64,000 nucleotides of DNA from Polytrichum commune (GCA_950295325.1 OX485805.1:57374758-57438757); one strand, 5' to 3'. Positions 48,247 through 60,200 are shown, counted from the stretch's first letter. A program made the numbers and translations. Notes: generated from the letters alone by a model not told the origin.

Positions 48247-50079
48247 TCACATTTGACCACCTCGTTGAAAGTCGACCCGACTCCGGTTCGATCCACCGGC
48301 ATAACTATCCTTGTTCCCTGACCCTGTGCTGGCACGCATTGTACCCCCTTCTCCAACCCTGTCCAGAGCTTTCTTTCCTTTCTTGACCTCCGTAAGAAAC
48401 TGATCAAGACCAAATGGATCTTCTCCAACATTATCCTTCTCAAATTCAACAGGCCTATCCCGAGGTCCAGCTCGTTCAGTTGCCCCTCCGAAACCCTTGC
48501 CAGCTCTAAACCTATCAGTACTGAGAACCTTGTCCAACTGCTCATCAGCACCTCCTCCATAAACCTCTGCATCACTATCTTTTCGAGGCCGGTAGAGCCC
48601 ACTGAGTCCAGACTGCGAAGTGAACAATCCTTTGTCGTACACATTGTAGGAGTCATCAGCTGCAAACCCTGATTCCATACCTTTCTCTTGATTAAACAGA
48701 CGCTGATCGTATGTGAGTTCCCCTCCGCCAGCCCCCGTATTCGCCATTCCCAAGGCCATCTTCTCACTAATGTCCCTGTCCCTGTCCCTAGTGAGCTTGC
48801 TTTTCTTCCCTGCAGGACCCTCTTTAGAGTCCAACCTTCTCTCCCTCTCTCTCTCCCTTCGCCGCTCCTCTCGCAACGATTCTCGCTGAAGTCGCTCCGC
48901 CCTCTCCTCCTTCGTCTCCTTCAGTCTCTCTTCTTTGCTTCCACCTGTTCTAACACCCTCACCTTCATCCATTTTCCTATCAAAAGCGGGCACTCCACCT
49001 GTACCTCTTTCTGCACCACCAACAGCACCACCACCACCTGCTCCAGGAGGTGCTCCAACTCCAGCCCTTTCCATCCTAGCCCTCTGGGCGAGCATCCGAA
49101 GCTCCATTTCCTTCTTCTCCTTCTCCTTATGCATGAGCTCACGCTGAATCTTCGACCGCATCTCCACAGCCTCTCGCGCCTTCTGCTCCGCGACGTACAA
49201 TGCCTCCGAAAGCTTTGCAAAATTGTCATTGATCTGCACTTCCTGCAGGCCCCTTCCATCCGCAGCAAGTCTCTTATCAAGAGGGATGGTATAACCTTTA
49301 GGATTCTTCCAATTTGAGATACACGGAGGAATCTTCCAATCTTGCTGATCCTTCACAGTCACAGGCCTGGGGGGTGAATGCATAACTGGAACAGGTGGTG
49401 AACCCGATGCCTTGGGGACTCTTTTGTGCTTAAACTTTGGTGGCTCCAAAGGATCCTTAGGCATGTCTACCATACGAATAACACGCTGCTTTGCTCCGGA
49501 ATTGTACGCAGCCGATTGCTGCGAAGGAGTGTACTTAATGTACGAAGGAGCCGATGATTGATTCGGTACACTCTTCGGCTGCGCTGCACTTAACCTAGCA
49601 ACCACAATTTTCTCCAACGCAGCTTTCGTCCGCTCCGTCGTCTCCTTAACCTCATCCAATGCAGGCTTCTCAGTGTCAACCTCAGAAGGCACCTTGGGAA
49701 CAAGGTCACGGTGCTGCGAGAACACAGTCTTCTTCGCATTCTCAGCTTGCTTCACCACAGCATCAAACGCAATATTCCCCTCCGCGTCCACGCTGACAGG
49801 AAGAATTTTGCTGTCCACTTTCTCATCCTCCTTCCCCATGTCCAGCGGGTACTGCGCAACGTGTATCTCAGGAAAAGCTCCTCCATCTCCAAAATGCTCT
49901 GCTTTTCGAGGCATGAAACCTCCTCTCCGTCCATACGCAGGAGGTGTGAAATGTGCAATCGCCTGGGGTTTCACCGCCTCCATGTGCGTTTGAAACCATG
50001 GATCCGATTCCGCATCGTAGGCCGGAACCGGAGCATTCTTAGGTGCAGGTAACCTACTCAACAACATCCCTGACGCCAT
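48247..50079 (-). CDS. SKIP: SKIP / SNW-domain splicing and transcription cofactor
   Basis: Intact 610-residue, single-exon SNW/SKI-interacting protein. SKIP (Prp45 in yeast) is a spliceosomal component that also joins the Paf1 complex; in plants it affects alternative splicing, flowering time, clock and stress responses (family knowledge). Visible features: N-terminal PAPKNAPVPAYDAESDPWF and FGDGGAFPEIHVAQYPLDMG (residues 11-82); an SNW domain at about residues 178-340 with YIKYTPSQQSAAYNSGAKQR, PPKFKHKRVP, SGSPPVPVMHSPPRPVTVKD and the signature SNWKNPKG at 255-262; then a charged helical stretch rich in E/R/K (300-440) and a C-terminal YDQRLFNQ / YDKGLF / DPFGLDQFL region. Length fits plant orthologues. 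Start: the first in-frame ATG, in a GCCATGG context. A Gly/Ala-rich insert (341-362) is the only unusual part. Confidence 0.97.
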   Translation of the reverse strand: MASGMLLSRLPAPKNAPVPAYDAESDPWFQTHMEAVKPQAIAHFTPPAYGRRGGFMPRKAEHFGDGGAFPEIHVAQYPLDMGKEDEKVDSKILPVSVDAEGNIAFDAVVKQAENAKKTVFSQHRDLVPKVPSEVDTEKPALDEVKETTERTKAALEKIVVARLSAAQPKSVPNQSSAPSYIKYTPSQQSAAYNSGAKQRVIRMVDMPKDPLEPPKFKHKRVPKASGSPPVPVMHSPPRPVTVKDQQDWKIPPCISNWKNPKGYTIPLDKRLAADGRGLQEVQINDNFAKLSEALYVAEQKAREAVEMRSKIQRELMHKEKEKKEMELRMLAQRARMERAGVGAPPGAGGGGAVGGAERGTGGVPAFDRKMDEGEGVRTGGSKEERLKETKEERAERLQRESLREERRRERERERRLDSKEGPAGKKSKLTRDRDRDISEKMALGMANTGAGGGELTYDQRLFNQEKGMESGFAADDSYNVYDKGLFTSQSGLSGLYRPRKDSDAEVYGGGADEQLDKVLSTDRFRAGKGFGGATERAGPRDRPVEFEKDNVGEDPFGLDQFLTEVKKGKKALDRVGEGGTMRASTGSGNKDSYAGGSNRSRVDFQRGGQM

Positions 50080-50096
50080 GGCTGCGTCTCCACAAC

Positions 50097-50168
50097 CTAC
50101 AATTCAATCAAAACTATTGAAGCTCCACAAACAAGTACGAAAACCCTAGAGTTTGGAAACACGAAAAC
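50097..50168 (-). other. Possible 5' UTR intron of SKIP
   Basis: On the minus strand, CAG|GTTTTCGTG at 50169/50168 and a T-rich ATTGAATTGTAG|G at 50097 bound a 72-base interval 17 bases before the start codon. A 5' UTR intron ahead of a single coding exon is common in plants. Not proven from sequence alone. Confidence 0.35.
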
Positions 50169-50477
50169 CTGATTATCTTCTTCAGAACAAATAGAACAAG
50201 ATTTCTCCTTCAGTTCCAATAACCACCGGTAACCAACGGCCGATTAACTTCTTGAACTCCAGCAACAATCTTCGTCCTGTTCTCGGCCCCGTGAGCTCCA
50301 CGTTTTGGGGTCCCAAGTGAGGGAGACGAGGGACTGAAACCCTAAGCTAGGGTTTCAAGAGCTTTAAAGAGCTTCATCGAACGGACAAAAAGGCCTTTTC
50401 ACACCGCCTCTCCCTTAAACAGTTTAGCCAGTGTGAATTCACTTTTATTTTATACTAAAGGCACATTAACTAACTTA

Positions 50478-50700
50478 CTACACCGTTTATGGTATTTAGT
50501 GTCACTTACTAGTTGGAATTATACGATACAATAACTTCTCATTCATGAGTTCAATTTTTACTAACAAAAGTTGAATAGGTTATTTGGACATTATAGAATG
50601 TAAATGACTTTTCTTGATAAAATATTACATTCTTAATAAATAATTATAGCATTGCATAACTTTGAATAATAAGTGACACTAAATGTCATAAATGGTGTAG
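50478..50700. mobile_element. MITE, CTACACC family, in the SKIP upstream region
   Basis: Ends are CTACACCGTTTATGGTATTT and its inverse (AAATGTCATAAATGGTGTAG). The TIR similarity extends about 45 bases. The flanks are TA at 50476-50477 and 50701-50702. Length 223 bp, non-coding, about 400 bp before the SKIP start codon. Same family as 3192-3402 and 4812-5000. Confidence 0.85.
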
Positions 50701-51159
50701 TATGCTAAACTAAATATTATATTTAGTGACCATACGGTATTTTATGTCACTCTAATAACTTTTTGAATGACATTTTTTATGAATAAGCTTACAAATTTGT
50801 CATCACAACTTATTTTTAGTTTGGCATAATTTGCAACCCAACATTTTTGTACTGAAATATTGTCATCGATGATTGAAATTTGGATGAAACAAACACTTAG
50901 TAAGTGATAGTAATTGCAACATTGGAAACATATAATATCCCAAATGTTTACAAGAAATGACAAATAATGCTAGGTTTACATTTAGTGTTGGTGACACTTT
51001 ATGAGCAGTTTCCACTTAGTATTGAGGAAGACAACTAGAAATTGTGACACTAACTACAATATCTACTGAAGCACACTAGGCTTGCCTATAAAGTATAGAG
51101 ATGAATTGGTGTTGAAATCTCCTAAGGGTCCCTTGTTTGGATGTAACCGGAAAGTCTTA

Positions 51160-51692
51160 GGGCCGCTTTACACTTAGAGGCCGGGCCAATTCGTTGTGTA
51201 AGAGGCTTGAAATCCTCATTTGTGATTGGTCAAAAGGCTCAAATCGGCCCCAACCCCTTTACATCTAGAGGCCGGGCCGATTTGGTGGTATGATTTTTTT
51301 AATTAAAAAATGTATGTTATGACACGGCCCGAGCTCGTTGAATTGGGTGCACCCAAAATGGAAGGCCAATTCTTGGCCTAGAGGCCAATGTCATATTCCA
51401 CTAAAAAAATCTTCTTAAATAAAGTATAATTTTTTAAAGTGAACTAGATGCATTGGATTATGTGGAATCTAAAGGCTCTATCTTAGATTATGCTACATCC
51501 GTTGGATTAGGCTATTTTTTTTGAATCAGCTTGGCTTCTTGGCTCGAGGGCCTTTACATATGGGAAAATTGCCCCCCGGTATAATCTTATTATAATGTGT
51601 AGTAGAGGCCGGCCTCCAACCCAAAAAAGGCTAAAATTTTGTGCAATCGGCCTCAAGGGAAATTGGCCCGGCCTCTAGGTGTAAAGCGGCCC
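51160..51692. mobile_element. PIF/Harbinger-like MITE with TTA TSD
   Basis: The left end GGGCCGCTTTACACTTAGAG and its inverse at the right end match with one difference over about 32 bases. The flanks are TTA at 51157-51159 and 51693-51695. An internal partial copy of the TIR (near 51260, CTAGAGGCCGGGCCGATTTG) suggests a rearranged or composite origin. Length 533 bp, non-coding. Confidence 0.9.
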
Positions 51693-51695
51693 TTA

Positions 51696-52738
51696 GAGGG
51701 CTTCTTTGAGTTTTAGGTGCCAACATGTTTTACTTCTATATAACTAAGAATCTTTCCACTTTTCTTGCCACATGTATGCAGATGCATCTCTTCGCTTCTC
51801 TCACCACTTGTTTATTTCTCAGTCATAATCAGAGTCAAGAAAAGGACTCAAAATGTTCTCAAACTGTTGTTGCCCAATAATAGAGCAAAATAACTTTCCT
51901 CCCCAATCCTTCTTTTAAAAGTCATTGACACACGTGTTGGAAGTGGCAAATATGGGAGATTCCTACCAAAAACTTGAGTTGGTCCCCACTTTTGGTGACT
52001 TTACAGTGTACTCTACCTATTAGAGTTATGTGTAAGATCCCTCGAAGATGGACGTGAAGTTTCTTTGAGAGAATTTTCTTTTAAGAGCATGCGAGCCCGT
52101 CGTGCGTCAAGGTCTCTTTTGGAAGTTGGATGAAACTTCTTGGACAACCTCTTGCCATTCCAAAAGCTTTGAGAAAACTTCATAATCTAAAATAAAATTT
52201 GACTTGGGAGTCATCACCTTAATCTAGGATTTGGCTAGCTTGGCCTACCCATCATAGTATGACAAGCTAGAAATTTAGTTTTTAATACCCCAACAACACT
52301 CTTTGAACATGTTGATTTACGCCTTAAGAAAACTTGGGGACTTTATGGCTACACTCTCAAACTCACATTTTAGCCAACTCGTCAAGGGGGGGGGGATCCC
52401 GAGACTTTATGCATAACTCTATTAACTAAGTTGTACATCTAGTTTAGTTTAGTCTAGTCTAGTCTAGTCTAGTTTAGTTGGATTGGAAATGAAATTGCAT
52501 GTGTTGAAATCCCCCCCATAAATCCACACTCTTCAAATTTTACCTACTTCAAAAATGGACCGCCATGTGGAGATGATTTTGGTCATATATGCACACCACT
52601 TTTGTAAATATTTGGATAGAGTTCATAGCATTTTTAAGCTCCACTTGCCATTTACGCTAGGTTGTTGGATACCTAAACCCTCGCCTCCAAGGAACCAGTG
52701 TACATGTTGGTTCGCCCCAACCCTCTGCAACAGGGCTT
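51696..52738. other. Intergenic DNA, no gene recognised
   Basis: Contains a short (AGTCT/AGTTT)n tract near 52440-52478. Otherwise unstructured, without usable frames. Confidence 0.5.
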
Positions 52739-52957
52739 GGGGAGAACCGGTGGTTAATTGCAGATGAACCGGCTGAGTTTGAGGAATAACCAATGGAAGT
52801 TGGAGACTTTAGGAGAATTACCGATTGTTTTAGAGGAATCTACAAAAGAATATGCCTCAAATGAATGAAAGCCAACACCGGAAGATGTCAACATGTAACC
52901 GGTTGGATTTAGAATCACTAGGATCTTGACCGGCTATATATGCCCAAAAACTTCCCG
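52739..52957 (+). mobile_element. ~220-bp CGGGGAGA element, plus-strand copy
   Basis: Begins GGGGAGAACCGGTGGTTAAT and ends ATGCCCAAAAACTTCCCG. It is the reverse complement of 53574-53802 over nearly its whole length, with about 85% identity by eye. The two copies form a large inverted pair. Confidence 0.75.
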
Positions 52958-53053
52958 AATGATGCAGTAAGCCTGACTCCAAGCACACGATGAATGGCTC
53001 TGTGGAGGAGGCCGCAAGCAAGCATCAGTCACATTCGTCACCAAAATCTGGTA

Positions 53054-53531
53054 CACCTTAAACTCCGTAATATCAACCTCCATAATGTCACACACTCTGT
53101 AATATCCTGAAACCCTAGGGAAGGAATGTTCATAGTTCAACTCTCACTCCTTATTGTCACATTTCTCTCCCTTATATCACGAAATTTATCATTGATGCAA
53201 ATCACCAAAGAAGTCAAGCCACACCCTCGCATTGCACCATGTGTCAACATGTGCAGTGTCTTCTTCTTCTTCTTCTTCTTCTTATGTCACTTGTTGAATG
53301 TTGGTACATGCGTCTGCCACATCACCCGGGATGGCCAAGTGGAGTGGACCACATTAGTGTAGGTGATAGGAGAACGAATTCAAATTGTCATCACATCTTC
53401 TTTGTGTTTTTCCACAGTGTCACATGCTACACTAATTATATAGTATCACACATCCATGTTAACACTACAAAACTCCGTAATATCACGTGCACTTTGGTTG
53501 CCACAGGTGTGATACTACGGAGTTTAGAGTG
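53054..53531. mobile_element. MITE with TA TSD inserted in the kinase relic
   Basis: The left end is CACCTTAAACTCCGTAATAT and the inverse of the right end is CACTCTAAACTCCGTAGTAT. Removing 478 bp and one TA restores CTGGTACAATTGCAAGG, which aligns base for base with CTGGTGCAGTTGCAAGG at 61408-61424. The TA duplication is thus confirmed by a paralogous empty site. The interior carries a (TTC)n tract at about 53260. Confidence 0.88.
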
Positions 53532-53573
53532 TACAATTGCAAGGATGGTGCATGCAACGAGAAAGGATCGGAT

Positions 53574-53802
53574 CAGCACCCGGGAAATTTATGGGCATAT
53601 AAAGTCGGTCAAGATCCTAGTGATTCTAAATCCAACCAGTCACATGTTGACATCTTCCAGTTTTGCTTTCATTCATTTGAGGTATATTCTATAGATTCCT
53701 CTAAAACGATTGGTAATTCTCCGGAAGTCTCCAACTTCAACCGGTTATTTCTCAAACTCAACTGGTTCATTGGCAACTAACCGCCGGTTCTCCCCGGACA
53801 TA
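53574..53802 (-). mobile_element. ~220-bp CGGGGAGA element inserted in the kinase relic
   Basis: The flanks GATCGGAT (53566-53573) and GATCGGGA (53803-53810) form an 8-bp duplication with two changes. The uninterrupted paralogue at 61424-61450 lacks the element. Ends: CCCGGGAAATTT on the left and TTCTCCCCGG on the right. It pairs, inverted, with 52739-52957. Confidence 0.8.
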
Positions 53803-53962
53803 GATCGGGATTGTTGCTTGTTTGACAAATGGATGTACAATGACAGTACTCGAGGACAAGAGTCCGAAGCCAAGTGTGACCATCCCTTCATGAAGACCTC
53901 ACCCTTGAAGAGTCTCAGCTAGGACGTGTGATATAACATCCTTGTAGGAGTCACACCATCCA

Positions 53963-54293
53963 CTACACCAAATAGGATATTTAGTGTTTGATACACTAAA
54001 TACGAACGCACACACACTAAACATCAATAACCCCTATGAAAGTAAGTAACATTAAATGTAAACTCAAACACTAAATATCAACTATGGTAATATGTGGAAG
54101 TTACATGTTTGGAAGTTAGTGTTAGTAAGGATGTGAAGAAAAGAAGGATAACAATGATAAAAGGAGAATTCTAACATATCTTCTAGCATATCTTCTAACG
54201 ATTATTGTCAAGGAATTGAAGATTAGTGTTGAGCAGGGTAGGTTGGTAACAACATTAAATATGATAAAACATTAAATATCTTATTTAGTGTAG
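53963..54293. mobile_element. CTACAC-ended MITE truncating the kinase relic
   Basis: The left end CTACACCAAATAGGATATTT (continuing AGTGTTTGATA) and the inverse of the right end (CTACACTAAATAAGATATTT) match over about 30 bases. Terminal CTACAC and the inner ATTTAGTGT resemble the 50478 family, but the interior is different. No clean TSD (CA left, TA right). Confidence 0.72.
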
Positions 54294-56013
54294 TAGCAAG
54301 GCTTCCAGTTTGTAATGGTTTCTACACTTGGGCAATTTGCCCATGTGGACTCGTTTATAGTTTTGTAACGGAACTACCACGCTCTTTTTGGAGGGGTTGA
54401 TCACACCGGTCACTTCTGACAGCATCTACGACTGTAATAGTATGAAAAGTGGTGGGCCAACATCTATTTCTCAATAAATCCCCAACAATTTCATGACTAG
54501 AACCGGGCAGAAAGTTGGGTGTGATAAGGGCCTGACCCATTGGTGTAGCATTCTAAACACATGAATTTGGATCACCAAGGGTTGTGAGACTTCATTTTCT
54601 ATCACATGTTTCACCACTTAATAAATTTGGAGATTTTTTTATATGAAATTCTTTGCATGAAATATGGTTATGAATGAATCATCAATATTGCATTGTACTA
54701 CAAGAACATTTTCTAATCACATCGACGTTTTAATTTTTACAATATATCCAGTTGATATGATATTTAAAGTTGTTGCCACGTGATTGGTTTCCATAGTTTA
54801 TGCTTCTATTATATATTACACAAATTTAACATATGTATTGGTCATAATTATTGAGTGCATTGTATTATTGTGTAAATTCACTTCTTATTTGTAATATGCA
54901 AACCATCATGTTGCATCATTGACCAATGAATAAGTGGTTCCAGTTGCATTTTTTCAACATGCTTAATTGAGTTTCTATGGGATGTCCTTGGCCACCAAGC
55001 TACATGTCTTCCTTTTTAACTATGCTTAAATTCCCGTTATTTTTAATAACATTAAATATTTGATTAATTTATTTGATTATGATGTTGGCATGAATGTTGT
55101 TATGATTTTTTTAAATTTGAATGTTAATGTTTCTTACCTTTTCTAGCTATAAATAAACCAATAAAATTTGTACAATGTGTCCATGGGGTGCATTTTACAA
55201 AATACTACCTTCCAAGTCAAGCCATTAATTGGAGACAACATAACAAACTTAAGCTAGAGTGGGCACACTTCAAAGAGTTCCAATAGTTGGTGAGATGAAC
55301 TATAACTAACATTTAGTAGGCAAAAATAAAGATTCTAACACTTTTATAAGCACCTACGGTCCTTGTAAAACATTTCAAGTATGTTATCATATATTAAACA
55401 ATTATATTGTTTATTTAATTAATTTGATATAATAACTTCATGTTATGCTACAAACAATTATCAATGCTTTTATTTATTTATTTATTTATTGATGATTTCA
55501 AAAAAAAAAGTCTTGTTATAAATCCATATAGTATATAGATTGTAAGATATATCAAAGAAACTTTGGAAAATCAAAATAATCCATAGTTGTCTTCGTACAC
55601 TTAGGATATATTATTCAAAATTTTATATTATACGTATTCTAAAACCACTATGTCAAATTAAGTAAAAACTTTCAAAAAAATCGTTCAATTAGTTATCATA
55701 TGTAAACTAGTATTGTGCTTGCCTTTGAATAAGAAATATTATATTTTTATCTTTTATCTTTTATTATATTTATGATGACATAATGACTAATAAATTGATT
55801 AACTTCTATCCCATAAGTTCAAATGTTATGCGTATGTGTGATTGTATACCTCTAGTTTTAATACATTAGGATTATAAAAAAAAAAGTTTCAATCATAGTG
55901 TTACACATGGTAAGATATGGTTTTATATGGTACACTTATTTGTCTCTTTATTTCTTGGGGGGTCCAACCACGATTTGGCGCACGAAAATTGTGTCACATA
56001 TGATGTTAAATGT
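54294..56013. other. Intergenic DNA, no gene recognised
   Basis: Very AT-rich; no domain-bearing frame, RNA gene or clear transposon ends. Confidence 0.5.
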
Positions 56014-57225
56014 AAGGTAACCAATACGGATATCCACAACTTCAGCTCAAGGGTACATCATCTATCATTATTCATCTTATTAAAGAAAAATACAATATTG
56101 TTGCAAGACTTGATTTGCAAGTTTTTAATACTAAAAATAATTGTGGTTATAATATCTATCTACATCTATAAATGATAGTTGGGTCCCTTACAAGTTGGAA
56201 AATAATGACAAAGTAAAAACATTCTTCCTACGTATTTAAAAAATCATAATTCCTACATGTTTTGGAGCTTATCTAGAAAATGAATATACTAAAAAAGAAA
56301 CATATAAGGATTAAAAATTCATGATTTCTACAATATGCTCCGATTTCGTATACCTATTGCTATTCAAGATATGTTTGATCTAAGATTTTCGGAGACGATT
56401 TGTTGATTTTTTAGACTTGTTAGGTGGATATCAAAAAAATTCATAACAAAGAAGAAAATGAGGGTATGAAGCAAAAGTCATACGTAGTTATGACCTTGTT
56501 GCAAATGCAAATGCCTATATCACATGTCTCATCTTCTTCCTCATTCCAAATTTTGGATGCAAATTCATCAAATTGAGCAATTTCATTATGTAACATTTCC
56601 ATGATTTCTTGTAATAAATATCCTTCCGACATATTTCCTTCAAGTTTTGTCTTTTGGCACACAAAAGCTAAGCAAAAACAAGACATGCGATGTAGGCATT
56701 TGCATTTGTAACAAGGTCATAACCATATATAACTCTTGCTTCATACCCTTAATTTTTTTTTTGATAATAACTTACTTTGATATCCACCTAACAAGCCTAT
56801 AAATTCAACAAATCGTCTTTGTGAATCTTGGGTCAAACATACCTTGGATAACAATAGGTATGTGAAATTGGAGCATATTGTAGAAATCATGACTTTTTAA
56901 TCCTTATATGTAATTTTTTTCAGTAAATGCAATTTTTATATAAGCTCCAAAACTTGTAGGAGTTTTTTTAAAATTTTAATTTAATTTGTAATTTAATATG
57001 TTAATTTTTTAATTTTACTTGGTCATTATTTTCCAACTTGTAAAGGTTCCAACTATCATTTATAGAAGTACATTGATGTTGATCCACAAGTCTTGTTTTG
57101 TATTAGAAACATGTAAATCAAGTCTTGCATCAATATTGCATTTTTATCCAATAAGATGAGTATTGAGAGATAGTGTGCCCTTGAGTTGAAGTTGTGGATC
57201 GCCGTATTAGTTACTCAGCTTGAAA
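56014..57225. repeat. Long inverted repeat (foldback), ~510-bp arms
   Basis: Left arm about 56014-56530, right arm about 56680-57225, loop about 150 bp. Paired landmarks, listed left then right as read: ATCCACAACTTCAGCTCAAG / CTTGAGTTGAAGTTGTGGAT; TGCAAGACTTGATTTGCA / TAAATCAAGTCTTGCAT; TTTCTACAATATGCTCC / GGAGCATATTGTAGAAA; GCAAATGCAAATGCCTA / TAGGCATTTGCATTTGT. Arms match at roughly 80-85% by eye with small indels. A minus-strand 81-codon frame (56441-56686) spans the loop and has no recognised domain. It could be a foldback transposon, a Mutator-like element with very long TIRs, or a hairpin small-RNA locus. Confidence 0.85.
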
Positions 57226-60200
57226 ATGTGTTATTATGAAAAAAATGTGGAAGTATATAGCCTAAGGGTTCATTAAACATGTACCAAAAAAATCTTCAAG
57301 TTTTTATTTACTTTCTATGTGTGTCGTTGGATACCACACTGTTTGTTTTAGTTTGGTTTTTGGGCCCCCTCAAAGATGTAGGCAATAAACTCAAACATGT
57401 AAAAGCTTTGTCATTCAAACAAATTTCATTTTTTGCCCCTAACTTCTTATCATTTTTTTCATTTAGATTTAAAAATCATTGTCTTTATACTCCCTCCTTC
57501 CATAGCCTTGGATTTCTTATCTCTCGAAATTTATGATATTTTATCTTTCAAAGTTGGTTCAGATAATGGACTAAGAGAGTTGAGTATTTTTTTTCACTTT
57601 GTTTTAAACCTCCAATCTTATGGTAGTGGCTATAGATAATTTGATAGGTAGTGTTTAGGCCTTTTCTATCCTTGTTTCTCATGCAAATTTACGCACGGCC
57701 ATAGTCGCGGTATTTACCACTTCAAAAATTTGACATTGTATGAAGTAAATAAATAAATAAATAAATATAAATAAATATATTCTTGAAGGATGCATTTAAT
57801 ATTGTATGCCAATTTTCAATAAGAGGCTTAACTAGGGCACTCATGTAGTTTATAGTCAAAAGAGAGTTAATCGAACTAGATGGGCAACCTCAAAATCATG
57901 CTTATATCACTCTAGGGTGCCTTTAGATCTCTAACTTGAAGTTTAGAAGGTTTCATCATGAATAAATGATGAATTGTGCCTTCTTCGTATTGTAGGTGTA
58001 ATTGTTATAAATATCATTTTACATTTCGAAACCCCTAGCCTATAATATTTTAATTATTTGACAGTGTGAAGGCATGCCCACATGGGGATGTCTGAATTCA
58101 ATGCAACATGTGTATTGAATTTGGAGGGACCCGCATCATTGTTGGCATGTAGCATCATGTTAACAAATTTATGAGTATATATATAGAAACATACTATAAA
58201 AAGATAAGTGCAAACATTCTTGAATTTGTAAAAAATAATTACAAACTTTGGATCTAATAGTAAAAATACTTCACTATGGAAAAAAAAAAAAAAAAAACTT
58301 TACCAACATAGAAAAGAGATGCTTTGAGGCCTTAGGTCCTGAGTGAGGACTTCTACCAATGAATTACCTTTTACTTTGAGAATGCCTACTTTTACTCCAA
58401 CTGTAAAGCTATTTGATAGATGCATAACCTCGTTTAGTGTTTTCCATAATGTAAAGCTTGCGTATTTGCACAAGGTCATAACAAGGTTGGGACAAATCTG
58501 AACCCGACAAATATTCGTCTAATACAAATCCCCAACCCTAAATTCTAAACCCTAAAACCTATCATATTTGAATATATGGCATGAAAACTTGTGTGCCAAC
58601 ATTTTATGTGGGAGCATACTTTCCATCCACTACGAGTGATTTTACCCAATTAGTTACTCATGATGCACATTTTTCTATGTAACGCTTATTGTTAGGAGTT
58701 CATTTAAATGTGGACATGCTTCTCCATAGGACCTCATCATGTCCTTCAAGCACACATGTTCCTAGATTACCTCAGTCCCCAACATCTAGAAACACCATAG
58801 ATACACTACTTAGGCCCTCTTTACATGAGGGGTCAAGGCCTTTAAAATATGAATCCAAATCACACAAAGTATTGACTCTAGCCAAGAAGGGAGGGAACTC
58901 TGACACAACCCCATTATTGAAAATTGTGTTTTCATTTTGGTCCAACCCAATTTTCTTCCCTCATGTTGTGCCAAATTTTGTCTTTAGTGCATTAAAATAT
59001 AATTTCACCTCATTGGAATATGCCCTTGTGTGTTCCCTTGTTTAAATATTTCCATAAACTCCAGATAAATTAGTACCGACTCAGTCATCAGATGAGGAAT
59101 CGTCCTCAGATAAATCTAGCTGCTGCTCCAACAATGTGTTCTTGAAGTGTTTTCACATGAATAACACATCGAGCCTCGTCAAGCATCAAACCGTTTCTTA
59201 TGTCAACATTGTGCATGTGTGGACCAATGTTGATCTATTATCGTCCTCTTTTTTCTTATTAGAATAAAATAAAATCCATTCACGTATCTATTATGAGGAT
59301 TCCACATTTTTGGATGCGTATAGGGTATGGGTATTTGACAATATTTTTGTTTTGAATACCATTCGGGTCTACATACCATGTAGAAACCTAGACAAAATCG
59401 TCCTAGTCTCAATATGGTTTTGAAGGGTATACGATCCAAATAATAATTTAGGTATACAACGATTCTCTCAACTTCACAGACCCACCAAATATGAATATTT
59501 GACTAGAAATATCACAATACCCACGAGTAGGTTCAATGATACAATTATCAATCTTGATTATTGACACCATGCAATCACCTATATATATTAGACTAACACT
59601 CGTGTGGGCCTATTAATAAGTTTATCCTTTTGCAGTCATATGCTTGCTTTTGTATATACATTGGAACTTTGCAGTCATTCCAAAATACCATAGACTGGCT
59701 TCAATGTTCAATATTGAAGTCTTCAACACCTGTCAAATGCCATTTTGGCCGTCAAAAAAGTTGCAAATAGAAACATAGTTGGACTCCAATCTTGGCACCC
59801 TAGCAGACACTTCTAAATTTTAATAACTCCTACAATTTCGACTTTGCAACTTCAACTCGGTGTCGACTGCAACTTCGGCTTGGCAAGCATAGTTATATGT
59901 GAACATGGATTTTCAAAACAAAGTTGGGTGAAGAGTGATTGTAAAAGTCGATTGAAACTTGAAACACTGGATGCATTGATGTGAGTATCATAATGCGGTC
60001 TTCCGATGGAAAATATGGATTGGGCTAGAATTTTTGACACTTGGAAATGGACCAAAAACCAGAGTTGGAATGATGATTAAGTGCATTATGTAGGGAATCT
60101 AAATAAGTTTAGTGCATCATTTTATTGCATGTACTTCTTCAATTTAGTGAGAGATCATATTATTTTCATATTCAATACAAAACGGCCAATATCAAGTTTT

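Larger units (their letters stand above)
53000..53962 (+). pseudogene. L-type lectin receptor kinase relic, split by MITEs
   Basis: Three kinase-derived pieces match the longer pseudogene at 61391-61630 in order. 53028-53053 has ATTCGTCACCAAAATCTGG, equivalent to 61391-61412. 53534-53573 has TTGCAAGGATGGTGCATGCA. 53803-53962 has ATTGTTGCTTGTTT, then a GAATGGATCTTCAATGA-like region, CTTGAAGAGTCTCAGCT and an AACATCCTTGTAGGAGTCAC end. Translated, it shows the hinge and start of the kinase large lobe. Two MITEs (53054-53531 and 53574-53802) separate the pieces, and another (53963-54293) truncates the end. Catalytic residues are not present. Confidence 0.72.

Noticed and set aside
48688-49317. 209-codon plus-strand frame
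   Set aside because: Antisense of the SKIP coding sequence.
53963-54293. CACTA (En/Spm) element suggested by the CACTACAC left end
   Set aside because: The right end does not terminate in TAGTG and no 3-bp duplication is present; it fits the CTACAC MITE group better.
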